From: Dinochytrium kinnereticum
Lineage: Eukaryota; Chytridiomycota; Chytridiomycetes; Chytridiales; Chytridiaceae
DNA length: 64,000 nt
Assembly (NCBI GenBank): GCA_027604005.1
Contig: JADGJT010000071.1
Span: forward strand, 936-64,935
Direction: 5' to 3'
Under the pieces are notes generated by a model. The model made no database searches, was not told where the DNA came from, and worked only from the letters and a program-made list of their open reading frames with translations. The translations under genes were made by a program, and so were the position numbers. Within the stretch, counting starts at the first letter, position 1. Each line of letters starts with the position of its first letter. Below are positions 25,322 to 37,500 of the stretch, piece by piece.

Positions 25322-27193
25322 ATGTTTTCTGGGGCATGGGCGATCCTCTCAACGCATGCATTCGTCTCTGCCGCGGTGTCGTTCCTGTCGCCGTTGTTCG
25401 GGGATGAACCTTGGAGGTTGAGGGTGATGTTTGGCGTGTTCTTTGGGTGTGTCGTTGGGAAGCTGATTGGGGTCCCGCGGTGGAAGGGAGGACCAGGGGT
25501 GGCTGGGGTTCTGATGGCGATTGCCCCTGTGGTTTGTGTGGGGTTGATGACTGGATACGGGTCAATCTGCAGCTGGTTCCCGCATAGGTTTGCGGATATT
25601 GGGATATCAATTTTGGCGTTTGGACCCGCATTGGTAGCATTGGCCGGGGGAGTTGAGATGAGCGGTTATGGGATGGGGGCTGTTGCTGTGATGGCAGCTT
25701 CGTTGATCAAGTCCGAGACGTGGATGACCTCGCTTTTGAGGAGTTTTTGGTCCAAGTTTTTGACACCACCAGAGATGATGATTGCTCTTGGGTTTTGCTG
25801 GGGTCTCGTTGATTTTGTGGTGTCAGCCTTTGGTGAACAAAAAGCCGTCCCCCGCAAAAAGACTGCGTCTTCAGAGAAGAAAGCCCAGAAAGTTTCCAAG
25901 CAGCCGACTGTCCTCAAGTTCAAGAATATCGCACTCCTCGCCGTTTACGCGACAAGCCTGTTGGCCAGTACTCAGATTCAGCAGCTTTCCCGAGCATTCC
26001 CGCAGGTATTTATCGGAAACGTTGTTCTGCTAAACCTCTAACTTTTTTGAAAAGGTTGATGTTCCCAAGTTTCTTGCAAGGGAATACTCCAGCAGTGGCT
26101 ACATATCCGTTGTTGAGCATCAAGTCGAGTCGGGACATATCCGGGTGTTGAGGAGCGATCATTCTATCATTGGAGGGATTTTTATAGATGAAGAGTTTCA
26201 TGGGAATTGCATCTACGGAGCCTTTTATTTCTTATCATTTGTTGCAGACATTGAGCGGAAAGGTCGGTTAGCGTCAAAAAAGGCTCTTAACATGTGAGTT
26301 GCTATAATCTTCGGTTGCGCGCTATTGACGTTAACACCAACCCTTTTTCATCTTCTCAAAGTGGCCTGGGAGTTGGTATTGCCTCAGCAGAGCTCGTCAA
26401 GCGAAAGATACACGTTGACGTGGTCGAACTCGACCCAGCTGTCATTCGTTTTGCACAGTCACATTTCAACCTGAAAGATGTTGCCAACTATTATATTCAG
26501 GATGGCCGGAAATACCTTGAGGAAGCAAAATCCAGCACTTATGATTTTGTCCTTCACGATGTGTTTTCCAATGGTTTCGTCCCAGTCACATTGTTCTCGA
26601 TTGAGGCTATGAATCAGATTAAACGGGTCTTGACGAGTAGTGGAATTCTTGCTCTGGTAAAGAAAAAGTGACTGTTTTTTTTTTCTCACTCCCAGTATGA
26701 TTGACCTTGACCTTTGTTTGTTTGTTTTTTTGGTCAAAAAAAAAAAAAAAAAAGAACTTTGTCGGAAAAACCGACTCCATCGCAACCCTATCAGTCTATA
26801 AAACCATTTCATCGGCCTTCAAATACGTGCGCGTCTTTATTGAAAACGGAGTGGAAGAAATGCATACGATCAATAACATTGTAAGTCTTACTTTCCACTC
26901 AGGAAAAAACCGAAAAAAAAAACTAATACTTGCGAACATTAAACCAGGTATTCTTCGCATCAGAATCCCCAATCAACTTCAAACCCATCCCTTCCAACGG
27001 TCTAGTCGTTCACGACATGATGGCCACCCGTTTCCCCAATTTTGAAATACACCTCAACCTCACAACATCCCTCACCCCCGTCATCATGACTGACACCTCA
27101 AACGTCCTTAGCTACACCCAAAAAGAGTCACAAGAAAAGCACTGGGATCTCATGACAGAGTTATTTGGGTATGAATTTTGGTTGGCATTCTAA
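25322..27193 (+). CDS. Membrane protein with C-terminal spermidine-synthase-like methyltransferase fold
   Basis: Five exons: 25322-26005, 26055-26293, 26362-26656, 26755-26880, 26948-27193; 529 aa. The first ~210 residues hold about six or seven hydrophobic segments (examples VMFGVFFGCVVGKLIG, GVLMAIAPVVCVGLMTGY, ISILAFGPALVALAGGV). A basic Lys-rich linker and another hydrophobic stretch (IALLAVYATSLLAS) lead to a soluble part with a nucleotide-binding motif IGLGVGIASAELVKR, the acidic VDVVELDPAV that would bind the ribose, and DFVLHDVFSNG. This matches the spermidine/spermine synthase superfamily as found fused to membrane helices in many fungi and bacteria. The usual GGGDG loop and catalytic DSSD motif of true spermidine synthases are not seen, so polyamine synthesis is doubtful; the substrate is unknown. 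Confidence 0.85.
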
Positions 27194-27249
27194 GAATAGA
27201 GAAAGAATTGAAACCGAAAAAAAAAACGTGACGTGGGGCGTGTGTTCTT

Positions 27250-29212
27250 TTAAGTGGTTCGAGCGATGGATGCACCGGGACCGTTTTTGATGTTGTCGGA
27301 TTTACTAAGACCTAGTCGACGCCAGATTTCGTCAGTAATGTTTTGCTTGTCTTCGGCGACACCGCCGAGAACGGATGAGTTTTCCTGGGCGCGGCGGAGC
27401 AGGTAGGGGATGGTCACTTCCACAGGTCCATACGGGATGTACTGCAACAAGGAGGAAAGGCCAAAAAAAAAAACAAAAAACAAAACAATAAAAAAAAAAA
27501 AAAAAAAAATAATTGGTAAGTTGGCAAAAAAATCTATAAGGAACAAGCTGAAAAGGACAAAACTCGATCTTCACCTTATAACATTTCAACCCATTTGCAG
27601 CAAGAGCAAACGAAGTGCTATCTTGCATTCCCATAAGCTGCGCAAATGCAACCTCCCCACTATCACCCTTAATCCCCTCCTTCCTCAAAGCAGCCACCGT
27701 CTTCAAAATGCTGTCACGGTTATGTGATGCCACGACAAATGAGATTGGTTTTGAGGGTAACACGCTTCGCTGAGCTTGACCAATTCTCTCAACAAGAAGT
27801 TCAATGGCAGAGTTGTAGGCATTGTGTGTTGCTGTGATGTCAGGGTTGATGGGGTCAAGGTAACCAAACTCTTCAGCGCGTTCTCTCTCGCTGGTCATGT
27901 AAGCGCCTTTCAAATGGTGTATGCATGCGTTAGAAAAGGTCATTGATTAAATCAGCAAATTGACCAAGAAAATGGGAACAAGAGCTCACCTCTCACAATC
28001 TTGGCCCCAAAAGTGTACTTTCTACGGGCGGCCCTTGCCAGATCTTCCTTCAATCGTGCTCCCCCCTCCTTCAAGTACATTTGGTAAGTATTGAAAACAA
28101 GCGCACGTCCCTTCTCAACATTCTCGGGAGGATTAAATTTCCGGCACAGCGAAATGGCGACATCATCAATAGCAGGTTGGAAGTAAGTCTGTTCCGCGTC
28201 CATCATAACACGGACCTTTTTGGCGCTCGCGTGTTCAAGAAGACCGTGAAGCTCGGTCATGGTGAGGTCGGCGGTGGCAAAATCTTCATCATTGGCGTAA
28301 AGAAGTTCAGCTACATTGGTGGCCTGCGGTTTGACTAGGGTGAACCGAGTCTCCCTGTTGGTGATGGAGAAGGCGTCCATCAAGAAAGCCCAGCAAACCA
28401 ATCCCTTATCGTCAGTAGAGGATTCCGTCACAGATGCGGCGAATTGTGGCGACATCTTAGGATACTCTGAGCAGATCTTGAGAAACTCATCACGAGTGAT
28501 CTTTCCGTCCCCATCCGTGTCATGTTTTCGAAAAGCAATTTGAAGGTCTTTGAGACAGTTGGACCATCGTAAAAGCACTGCTGGAGGTAGGAAGGCCGTG
28601 ACCTTAACAGCGATGAAACTGTTGGGCTGCTCAGCAGCAATGTTGACGCTCTCCTTCATCAGGGCCGCCACCTTTGCCGCCTGCTCCCTCGCAACAGCTC
28701 CAGAAGCAGTTGCAGCGTCCAAGTCGGCCTCCATTGCAAGATCGAGGATACTTCCAATCCCTCTGTTCTTGAATGCAGCCATCGTGGGTAAGACCTCATT
28801 AATGTTCTCCCCGCCTATTTTTTTTTTTTTTTTTTTGTTAGTGGCCCCCAGCAGTTTTATCAGCTCTCAGTAACAGACAAATATAAAAGAGAAAAGAAAC
28901 AGCTGGTGAAGTAGGAAAAGTCATACCGCAAAAGTGTTTGAAAAAGGTTTTTTTCACGATGAAGTCGAGCACGGGCTTGACCCTCAGTGTGGACGACACC
29001 CTGAGCATCCATGGCGTCCAGTCAACAAGGGCAGAGAAGGTGCATAGCCTGAAGACAGTGTATGCGTTCAAAAGATCAACCAAGGACTTGTCCTTGTAAG
29101 GCCTGACGACGGCCGCCGACCAGGAAGGTGGAGCGGGCTGGGAGGAGTAAAGCCTGCGCAGAAGGGCGGTTGAGCATCGCATCGCAGAGGGTGCGCGCAT
29201 GCAGCGGCGCAT
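27250..29212 (-). CDS. Proline dehydrogenase (mitochondrial), with EF-hand insertion
   Basis: FAD enzyme of the mitochondrial inner membrane oxidising proline to pyrroline-5-carboxylate, first step of proline use. Four exons: 29212-28927, 28814-27990, 27906-27575, 27441-27250; 544 aa. The N-terminus (MRRCMRAPSAMRC...RRLYSSQ) is Arg/Ser-rich like a mitochondrial presequence. The barrel shows AVKVTAFLPP, VRVMMDAEQTYFQPAID, RKYTFGAKIVRGAYM, VVASHNRDS, QLMGMQDSTSFAL and the C-terminal signature YIPYGPVEV with LLRRAQENSSVLGG. Between strands near the N-terminal third, residues about 194-205 form a canonical EF-hand loop DTDGDGKITRDEF, as reported for animal and amoebal proline dehydrogenases. The third intron (27442-27574) is full of A/T homopolymers. 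Longer frames upstream of 29212 exist but look non-coding. Confidence 0.95.
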
Positions 29213-29652
29213 GGTGGATAGCTGCGGGATCGTAGAGGGATGGAAAGGCAGTGGGCGATGAGAAGTCTCCCCGCAGCGTCGCCGTTCGTCAATGTCGATG
29301 CAGGCGGTGCAGGTGGAGGTGGAGGTGGAATTTCGATTCCTTCGAAATGCCGGAATCAATGCAGAGAACGCAAAGGGTGACAAGCAAAAGTGATTGGCGA
29401 CAAATCTGAGCGTAAGCAACGCCATTGAGGCAGCATGACCGACCACTTGTGCCTTCACCTCCCTCGTCACCGCTGGCGATACCGTCCGTCCCATGCACAC
29501 CCCAGGCAGGCAGCCAGCGGAAAACACCAAGCACATGGACGAGACCAACAAGGCTTTTATTGAGGCAAAGATGAAAGGAGGACAAGGAAGAAAAAAGCAA
29601 AGAGATATGACTAAGGATGGGCAAGGGGGGCGGCAGGCGGAATGCTCTGCGC
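29213..29652. other. Intergenic gap between proline dehydrogenase and V-ATPase subunit E
   Basis: Both flanking genes run leftwards. This 440-bp stretch should hold the 3' end signals of the V-ATPase gene and the promoter of proline dehydrogenase. Open frames on both strands are present but show no recognisable protein. Confidence 0.5.
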
Positions 29653-30888
29653 TCAGGTGTAGAAACCCCTTGTCGGCGAGACACCCTGGAAATATGGTGA
29701 TCAAAGGTTAGAGACTGGCCACTACAAAGATTTGATAATGGGAAAATGCAGAAGGCAGGCAAGAGAACTTTCTACTTACAAAGAGCAAGATGCGAATATC
29801 GGGCAGCATCTATCACCAAAAGAGAGGAGAGAGAAGAGGGTGAGGAGCATGTCAGAGGATAACCCCTCCAAGTAAGTAAAGTTTTCAACTCACAGCGTCG
29901 CCTAGAATATCCAGCCGAGACTCCAGCGTGTTCGATACGCGTATTCTACCGCCAGTGGCAGAAACTATAACACCACCTCCACTGCTGTCAGGGAGGAAGG
30001 CAGAGTTGTCAATCTCAGCCTTGATGGGCGAGCCAAGGGTCTTTGTGTAGACGGCCTTGGCTTCCTCAATAGCCTTCTGAACAGCCGGCACATCCTGTTT
30101 ACGACATTGAACCGCGACATTGTCGTCCATAAGCTGGTAGAACGACTGCAACAAGAGGTCCTTCAACAGCGCGTGGTACTTTGTTGGATCCGATGAGATG
30201 GTGGAGAGGAGCGATCGAGCCTCAGCAAAAAGCTCCTCCATAACCTGCTGGCGAGCCTGAAGTAGGCGCAATCGGTTCTTGTTCACATGGTTGGAGTGGG
30301 ATCTGACTCTTGTTAGAGCCCAAGACATGAAACAAAAACAAAAAAAAAAGTGGACCAACATCTTCCGGGAAACCTCTGCCTGCTTGATCTTCTTCTGGTA
30401 AAAAGCCTCGATGGCAATAGTCTCCTGCCGAACAAGCTTGGCCTTCTCAATGTTGAACTCTTCGTCCGCCTTTTTTTTTATTTTATTTTTCAGCCACGGG
30501 AGGAGAGACGACGTTTGTGTCAAACTGGAAAGGCGTCTGAAAAAGAACAATCAAGACGATCCCTCACCTTGACCTTTATCTCCCTCGCCTTCTCAAGCGC
30601 CTCCTGCTTGATGAAGGAGACCTGCAGATGGATCGATCACAGAGTTAGAAGAAACGCGCAAAGAGTGTGGGGAGCCGATCATTCATCCATCCATCCATCC
30701 ATCCAGGGTTGAGAAATGGATTGTGGAGAACGGCGCGAGGGTGGGGACGACGGCCCCCATCAAGCAGCAGGGAGCCGCAGGGAGAGCAGCAGGGAGCAGC
30801 AGGGAGCAGCCGTCGGCGGCAGAGAGCAGCAACTGACCATCTTGTTCATCTCCGCCGCGACCTCGTTGTCGTTCAGCCTGCCCGCCAT
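29653..30888 (-). CDS. VMA4: V-type proton ATPase subunit E
   Basis: Peripheral-stalk subunit of the vacuolar H+-ATPase V1 sector, linking the catalytic head to the membrane part. Six exons: 30888-30838, 30621-30568, 30469-30360, 30302-29894, 29809-29780, 29685-29653; 228 aa, as expected for the family (about 226-233). The N-terminal half is a long charged helix (VAAEMNKM, VSFIKQEALEKAREIKVKAD, EEFNIEKAKLV, FYQKKIKQAEVS), then NKNRLRLLQARQQVMEELF. The C-terminal domain has a VQCRKQD motif, GGVIVSATGGRIRVSNTLES, and ends LPDIRILLF plus GVSPTRGFYT. Exons 5 and 6 are only 30 and 33 nt. Intron 1 contains a GGGAGCAGCA-type repeat near 30771-30805 and the CATC microsatellite. The start is 67 bp from the divergent aconitase gene. 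Confidence 0.95.
30683..30705. repeat. (CATC)n microsatellite in V-ATPase intron 1
   Basis: Five to six 4-nt units within the first intron of the subunit E gene; same motif as at 11328-11362. Confidence 0.85.
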
Positions 30889-30955
30889 TCTTCTTGCAGC
30901 TCTCGGTTGGTTGGTTGTTTTCAAAAGAGAGAAAAAATTAATTTCTGCCCTTCAG
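30889..30955. promoter_or_regulatory. 67-bp divergent promoter gap (V-ATPase E / aconitase)
   Basis: The two start codons face away from each other across 67 bp. The gap contains tandem GGTT units (30906-30917) and a purine-rich run. Shared or overlapping promoters are inferred. Confidence 0.55.
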
Positions 30956-33900
30956 ATGTTGTCGCTGTGGAGACGCCAACAACACCCTCTGCTGCCCGCC
31001 GCGCGAGCGTTTGCAACGACGGCGACGGGCAGCGCTGCTCGCCAGTTCCAGGGGCCAGACTACGATGCGCTGCGGCTGAGGCTGGATGAGCTGCGCAGGC
31101 AGCAGCTGGTCAGGGGCCCGCTCACGCTGGCCGAGAAGATTGTGTACTCGCATCTGGGCCACTACGAGAGCAGGATCGAGCGGGGCGTCTCGTACCTCAA
31201 GATCATGCCAGGTGGAGCCCCCTTCCCGTGCGCAGTGAATGTGAAGCTGACCAGTGTCCGCCAGACCGCGTGGCCATGCAGGATGCGTCGGCGCAGATGG
31301 CCCTGCTGCAGTTCATGCTCGCGGGGCGTCCAACGACGGCGGGTGCGCATCGCTTACCCCAGTGACACGAGATCATCTAATCTTTTTTTCTTCCTTCGCC
31401 CTGCTCTGCTCTGCTCTGCTGCAAGTCCCAACGAGCATCCACTGCGACCACCTCATCCAGGCCTTCAGCGGCGCCGATGCCGACCTGAGCGATGCGCTGA
31501 ACTCCAGCCGCGAGATCTTTGACTTTCTGGAGAGCGCCGCGTCTCGCTACGGGATCTCGTTCTGGCGGCCTGGCAGTGGTGGGTGTCCTTTGCACGCGCC
31601 AGCTCCTGCTCTCGAAATACTGAAATGCCGCATCAGGGATCATTCATCAGATTGTGCTGGAAAACTACGCTGCGCCTGGTCTCTTGATGCTTGGAACGGA
31701 CTCTCACACCCCCAATGCCGGAGGCCTTGGCGCGGTCGCCATTGGTGTCGGTGGAGCTGATGCCGTTGATGGGATGGCTGGTATACCATGGGAGCTCAAG
31801 GTTTGACGACTGCTTGATGGGAGCGCCGAGAACTAATTGGGAGACAACAATCACGAAATAGGCGCCAAAGATTCTGGGTGTCCGGCTGACTGGGACTTTG
31901 AGCGGATGGGCCTCCCCTAAGGACGTCATCTTGGCTTTGGCTGGAAAGCTGACTGTTCAGGTTGGGATTTTTCAGGATGCTCTTTGCGGATGGGCTCAAT
32001 GTTTGTTTTTTTTGTTGTTGTTGCTTTTTGTAGGGAGGCACGAACCACATCATTGAGTACTTTGGTCCTGGGACCAAGGCGCTGAGTTGCACTGGTATGG
32101 CCACCATCTGCAATATGGGAGCTGAGGTAGAATTTTTGGAGCCGGCATACCCCAGGATATTGATGATATCTGTGTTATAGGTTGGATCGACAACCTCACT
32201 GTTCCCGTACTCGGAAAAGATGTCAGAGTACCTTAGGGCTACCAACCGTGCGGACGTGGCGGAAGCTGCTCACAGGGCTGCATTGTCTGGTTTCTTGCAG
32301 GCAGACGAGGGGGCAGAGTATGATAAGGTCATTGAGATCAACTTGTCGGAGATTGAGCCCCATATCAACGGTCCCTTCACTCCAGGTACTTTGACGAGAC
32401 CCTTTTGCTGCAATGATGGTTTACTGATCAATTCCTGCCATCTTGTTAGATGCCGCCACTCCAATCTCCAAATTCAAGGAGCTTGTTGAGAAACACAATT
32501 GGAAAGACTCGCTCACTGCTGGGTTGATTGGGTCTTGCACAAACTCTTCTTACGAGGATATGTGAGACTTTTGCTTCTATAATTTACTTGCTTATATTCT
32601 TGTATCCTAAAGGACGAGGGCTGCATCCATCGCGAAGGAGGCCAAGTCACAGGGATTGAAGATGAAGACCAAATTCCTCGTCACCCCAGGATCAGAACAA
32701 ATCCGTGCCACCATCGAGCGTGATGGTCTCACCAAGGAGTTTGAGAGCATCGGCGCAACCGTGTTGGCGAACGCTTGTGGACCATGTGAGTTTTTCCACC
32801 TTATCAAGAGAATAGGACGAAGTGAACGAGACTTAACATTCTGCTCCATAAGGCATTGGCCAATGGAAGCGTGACGATGACCAGGCAAAGGGTGAGAATG
32901 CTATCCTGACTAGCTTCAATCGAAACTTTAAGGCGCGCAACGACGGGAACTCCAAGACGATGAATTTTTTGGCTTCACCTGAGGTTTGCTTCTTTTTTAT
33001 TCTTTTATATCAATATTCTGATATTCAATTTAGATTGTGACTGCTATGGCGTTCTCTGGTCGCCTCACTTTTGACCCTACCCGTGATTCGTTGGTTGATG
33101 CAAACGGAGCTCCTTTCAAGTTCTCGCCTCCTGTTGGACAGTCCCTTCCGTCTTCTGGGTTTGCTCAAGGTGAGTCTAAAGCAATATCCTTTTTTTGTTC
33201 TCTTCTAAATGTTGCTTTGGTTTTGGTTTAAAGGTCGTAAGGAAATGACACCTGAGGACCGACCTGCGCCAAACCCTTCTGCTGATGTTGTTGTTAGCCC
33301 GACATCGCAAAGGCTTCAATCCTTGACGCCTTTTGCTCCATGGGACGGGAAGGAATTGCAGGGGTTGCGGTTGTTGGTAAAGGCTTCAGGAAAGTGCACG
33401 ACGGATCATATTAGGTAAGGGTTGTTAATTCATCTGTCTCCTTTTGCTCATAATCTTTTGTATTTAGTGCGGCAGGTGCTTGGCTTAAGGTAACTCTCGT
33501 CTTAAACTTTAACCGTGGGCTGATTTTTATTTGTTTTAATCAACAGTATAAAGGGCATCTTGACAACATTGCCAACAACACTCTAATTGGAGCCGTCAAT
33601 GCATTTAATGGAAAGACCAATAACGTTTTGAATGAGCTTAATGGCCAGGTTAGGCTTCCTCGAACTTTTTGTTTGTGGGTGTTAATCATTCTTCAGGAGG
33701 ACACGATCCCGAATGTGGCGCGAGCATACAAGGCTCAGAATCTTGAGTGGGTGGTGATTGGGGACTTTAATTATGGTGAAGGGTCGGCAAGAGAGCACGC
33801 GGCATTGCAGCCAAGGTCGGAAACTCTTTTCTCTTTTCTTTTAGTATTTGATTTGCTCACAAGCAAAAAAATGTAGACATCTTGGATGTCGTGCCGTCAT

Positions 33901-34274
33901 CGTCAAAACCTTTGCCAGAATACACGGTAAGTCTCGAAAAGCCTTTTGTTTTTTCATTCGCTTACTCTTTCCACCCACCCCCCCCCCATGCTCTCCCCCC
34001 CATGCTATCTCGATCAATAGAGACCAACCTCAAGAAACAAGGAGTTTTCCCACTTACCTTTAAGAACCCCGCTGATTACGACAAGATCCCCGAAAGGTCC
34101 CTGCTTTCAACAAAGGGACTCGCGACTTTGAAGCCCGGGTCGCCAGTGCAGCTCATCGTCCAACCGCCGACAGGTCCATCCTTTTCTCTGGAACTTGTCC
34201 ACACGTTGAGTGAGGATCAGATCGCGTGGATTCGGGCTGGGAGTGCGCTTAACCTCATTGCCTCTTCTCAATGA
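30956..34274 (+). CDS. Aconitate hydratase, mitochondrial
   Basis: TCA-cycle enzyme converting citrate to isocitrate through a [4Fe-4S] cluster in the mitochondrial matrix. Seventeen exons: 30956-31211, 31265-31342, 31426-31578, 31637-31800, 31862-31960, 32034-32126, 32181-32385, 32450-32561, 32613-32785, 32853-32983, 33034-33169, 33234-33414, 33468-33489, 33547-33648, 33697-33815, 33877-33926, 34021-34274; 775 aa, close to the family's ~780. The N-terminus [19 protein letters not shown] is an Arg-rich presequence. Cluster ligands are in [13 protein letters not shown] and ANACGPCIGQW. Active-site blocks include [42 protein letters not shown] and [15 protein letters not shown] homoaconitase-like (Aco2) role cannot be excluded by eye, but [13 protein letters not shown] and overall match favour aconitase. 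Exon 13 is only 22 nt. Confidence 0.96.
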
Positions 34275-34513
34275 GTTTAGGTTTGGGGGGGTGGTGGTGG
34301 GTTTTTTTTTTGATGGGAGGGGAGTGGGATGGAGTATGATGATACATACCTGTTTCAATGTGACGAAATAACAATCTCGCCGTTTGGCTTGAGCATTGAA
34401 CTACTCCAAAACTTGAGTCCAGAGAGTGGTAACGACGACAGTGAAAGTGCCCAATCTGACATTCCAAAAGTGAAAAAAATATAACTCGGTCGAATTGGAG
34501 GTCTGCCAGAGAA

Positions 34514-37500
34514 ATGCTCCACTCAAAGGCCTTTGTCCGAAAGACAAAACGAGGAAACGTCGTTAAGATCGTCAAGGAGCACTGTGAGCCTCATGCATGA
34601 CATCGGGCGATGACTGACGGTTGCGGAATAGATCTGAGAGATGATATCTATTGCGGAGTGACTGGATGCACCAAATGCCCAAACCAAACCGTTTTGGACA
34701 CCACACCTGGGCTAGTAAAGTCGCATACAAAGCCTGCGTTTTCCAAGAAGGCGCATTTTGTGGTTCCGGATACCAATGTTTTCTTACATCAGGCATGTCT
34801 ACCTGTCCTGATTGATTTATTTTATATCTGACCTGCAGTCTGTAGATTGACTTGATCGAACACACGGCCTTCACTAATGTGATTGTTCTACAAACGGTTT
34901 TAAATGAACTTCGGCATCGGTCTAGTTCTATCTATGGGAGGGTCAGGGCGTTAATTGGGGAGAGTTCAAGAAAGTTCTGGGTGTTTTCGAATGAGTTTCA
35001 CCGGTGAGTTTCTTTGCAAACGTCTTTGTGTTGATTGTGCGTTTGATTTCTTTTAGGGAAGTGTTTGTGGAGAAGGAGAAGGATGAGACTATTAATGATA
35101 GAAATGATCGAGGTATGGTTTGTGGACGGTTTCTTTGTTGGAAAGGGGTGCTGAATTTTGTTGTGAAGCCATCCGAGTGACGTGTTCATGGTACCTTACC
35201 CATCTTTCGGACAAGGTCAGCGTTGTCTTGCTGTCTGATGATGAGGGGAACAGAAGGATTGCAAAGGAAAGTGGGATTCCTTGTGCTTCAGGTAGACTTT
35301 GAGAGGCACCCCATTCCGTGGTAACTTTATCTGTAGTGAGGGAGTACGTTCAGAGTCTGACAAGCTACCCTGAGCTCGAAGATATGATTGTTCTTCCTGA
35401 AGATGACAACTGGGAGGAGGCTAAAAGCTTTGAATATGCAGAGGTACTCATTCAACTTCTTGAAAATAATTGAATTCAATGTCCCCTAGCATCTCACGCA
35501 ATCGCAAATCGCAGCTGGATTGAAGTCTGGAGCATTCCTACAGGGTTCAATGTCTATCAGCATGCATAACATCTTTGAGGTTTGAGGAGTTTGTAAAACC
35601 GCGTCGACTTAAATGCTATGTTAGGGAAGTATCTTTGCGAAGGTTGGGGAAGGAGAGCGTCAGGTCATCATTCACGGGAGGGAGTATCTGAACAGAGCCA
35701 TGCACGGAGATAGAGTCGCTGTGGAACTTCTTCCATCCGACCAATGGAAGACCCTCAACATGAAGCTAGACATTAAAGAAGGTAGCAACACACTTCTCCT
35801 ATAGCCAATTGATCAACCTTCATAACAGATGAAGAAGAGGATGAAAAGCCCTCTGGGGATAAAATGGACGTAGAAGTTGAAGCTCCGGCTGGACTGGACG
35901 CCGAACCTTGTGGTCGTGTCGTTGGAATCATCAAGAGGAATTGGAGGAATGTTTGTGGGACCTTAGAGGCGCCGAAGGATGGTGGTGGGAGTCGAGGCGG
36001 GACTCAAAGTGCTTACTTCTGGCCGTTGGATAAGAGGATGCCTAAGATCCGGATACGGACGCGTCAGATGAGCTCGTTGCTGTCAAAGAGGATTATGGTA
36101 GCGATTGATTCTTGGCCCAAGAATTCGAGGTTTGTCGGCGAATTCTTTTCCGTTGCATTGGCCCCTTTTTCCCCTACCTTATTTTTATGTCTCTAAAAAA
36201 ATCTTTAGATGCCCTTTAGGTCATTTTGTCAGATCTTTGGGAGAAGTTGGCGACAAGGACACTGAAACTGATGTTGTCTTGCTTGAGCACGATGTTCCGT
36301 TCTCGCCGTTCACGAAGCAGGTCTTGAGCTGTTTGCCTCCCGAGGGGGAGGCATGGATCGTTGGCCCAGAACACTTGGCTGGGCGTGAGGATTTCCGTCA
36401 TATCCATGTTTGCAGTATTGATCCCCCAGGTACTCGGGTTTTACTCTATTATGTTTTCTGGGTTTTCGCTCAAATTAACTTTCTGTCCGGTTTTCAGGAT
36501 GTACTGATATTGATGATGCGCTTCATGCTGTTCAGCTTCCGAATGGAAATTACGAGGTTGGAGTTCGTAAGTAGACTTTCGTCCTTTCCCATCTCTGAAA
36601 AGCGCTGTTTTGAGTGTTGTTGTTTTTTTCCGAACAGTTTTCTAAAGCTTAACGCAGATATTGCCGACGTTAGTCACTTTGTCCAATCTGGCAATGCGAT
36701 GGACCTTGAGGCCTCAAAGAGAGGGACAACAGTTTATCTCGTCGACCGTCGTATTGATATGCTCCCGGGTCTCTTGGGGACGAGTAAGTCCTTGTTGACT
36801 TGAATTGTTTTTTCTTACCTAGACTTTTAATAGATCTCTGCTCGTTGCGCTCAAATGTTGATCGGTTGGCTTTCTCGTGCGTTTGGGTAAGGACTTTGTT
36901 TTTGTGTTTTGGTGGTGCTGATTATGGTGGAAGGAAATGACGCCAGATGCCGAGGTGTTGAGCTGTCGGTATACAAAGAGCATTATCCGGTCTCGAGCAT
37001 CCCTCACTTACGATGAGGCTCAGGCACGGTTGGATGACCCGTGAGTGATTCTTTTTTTTTTTTTTCTTTGATAGTTTTGCTTTTCGAAGCGCCTCTGAGC
37101 AATCGTTGCTGCTTTTTTCTACTTTCAGGAAACTCAACGACACGATCTCTCTTGGCGTTAAATCGCTTAACCTGATTGCAAAGAAGCTCAGGGCCAAGCG
37201 TATGGAGAAGGGAGCTTTGGTCCTTGCATCTCCTGAAGTCCGATTCAACCTGGATAACGATGCGCAGGATCCCGTTGACCTTGGTAAATCCTATTTATTA
37301 ACTTTTTTGTCTGTATTAACGTGGCGTATGTTTCTGTCTGTAGAGCTGAAGGAGCTAAAGGAAGCCAACGCTTTGGTTGAAGAGTTTATGTTGTTGGCAA
37401 ATATCTATGTTGCGAAGAAGATTTATTCCATATTTCCGGATTCGTCCATGCTCAGGTTTGTTGATTTTCTACTTCCCTTCATATATATTCAACGTGACAT

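Noticed and set aside
29493..29711. Plus-strand frame opposite the V-ATPase E 3' end
   Set aside because: Overlaps the last coding exon of V-ATPase E and has no motif.
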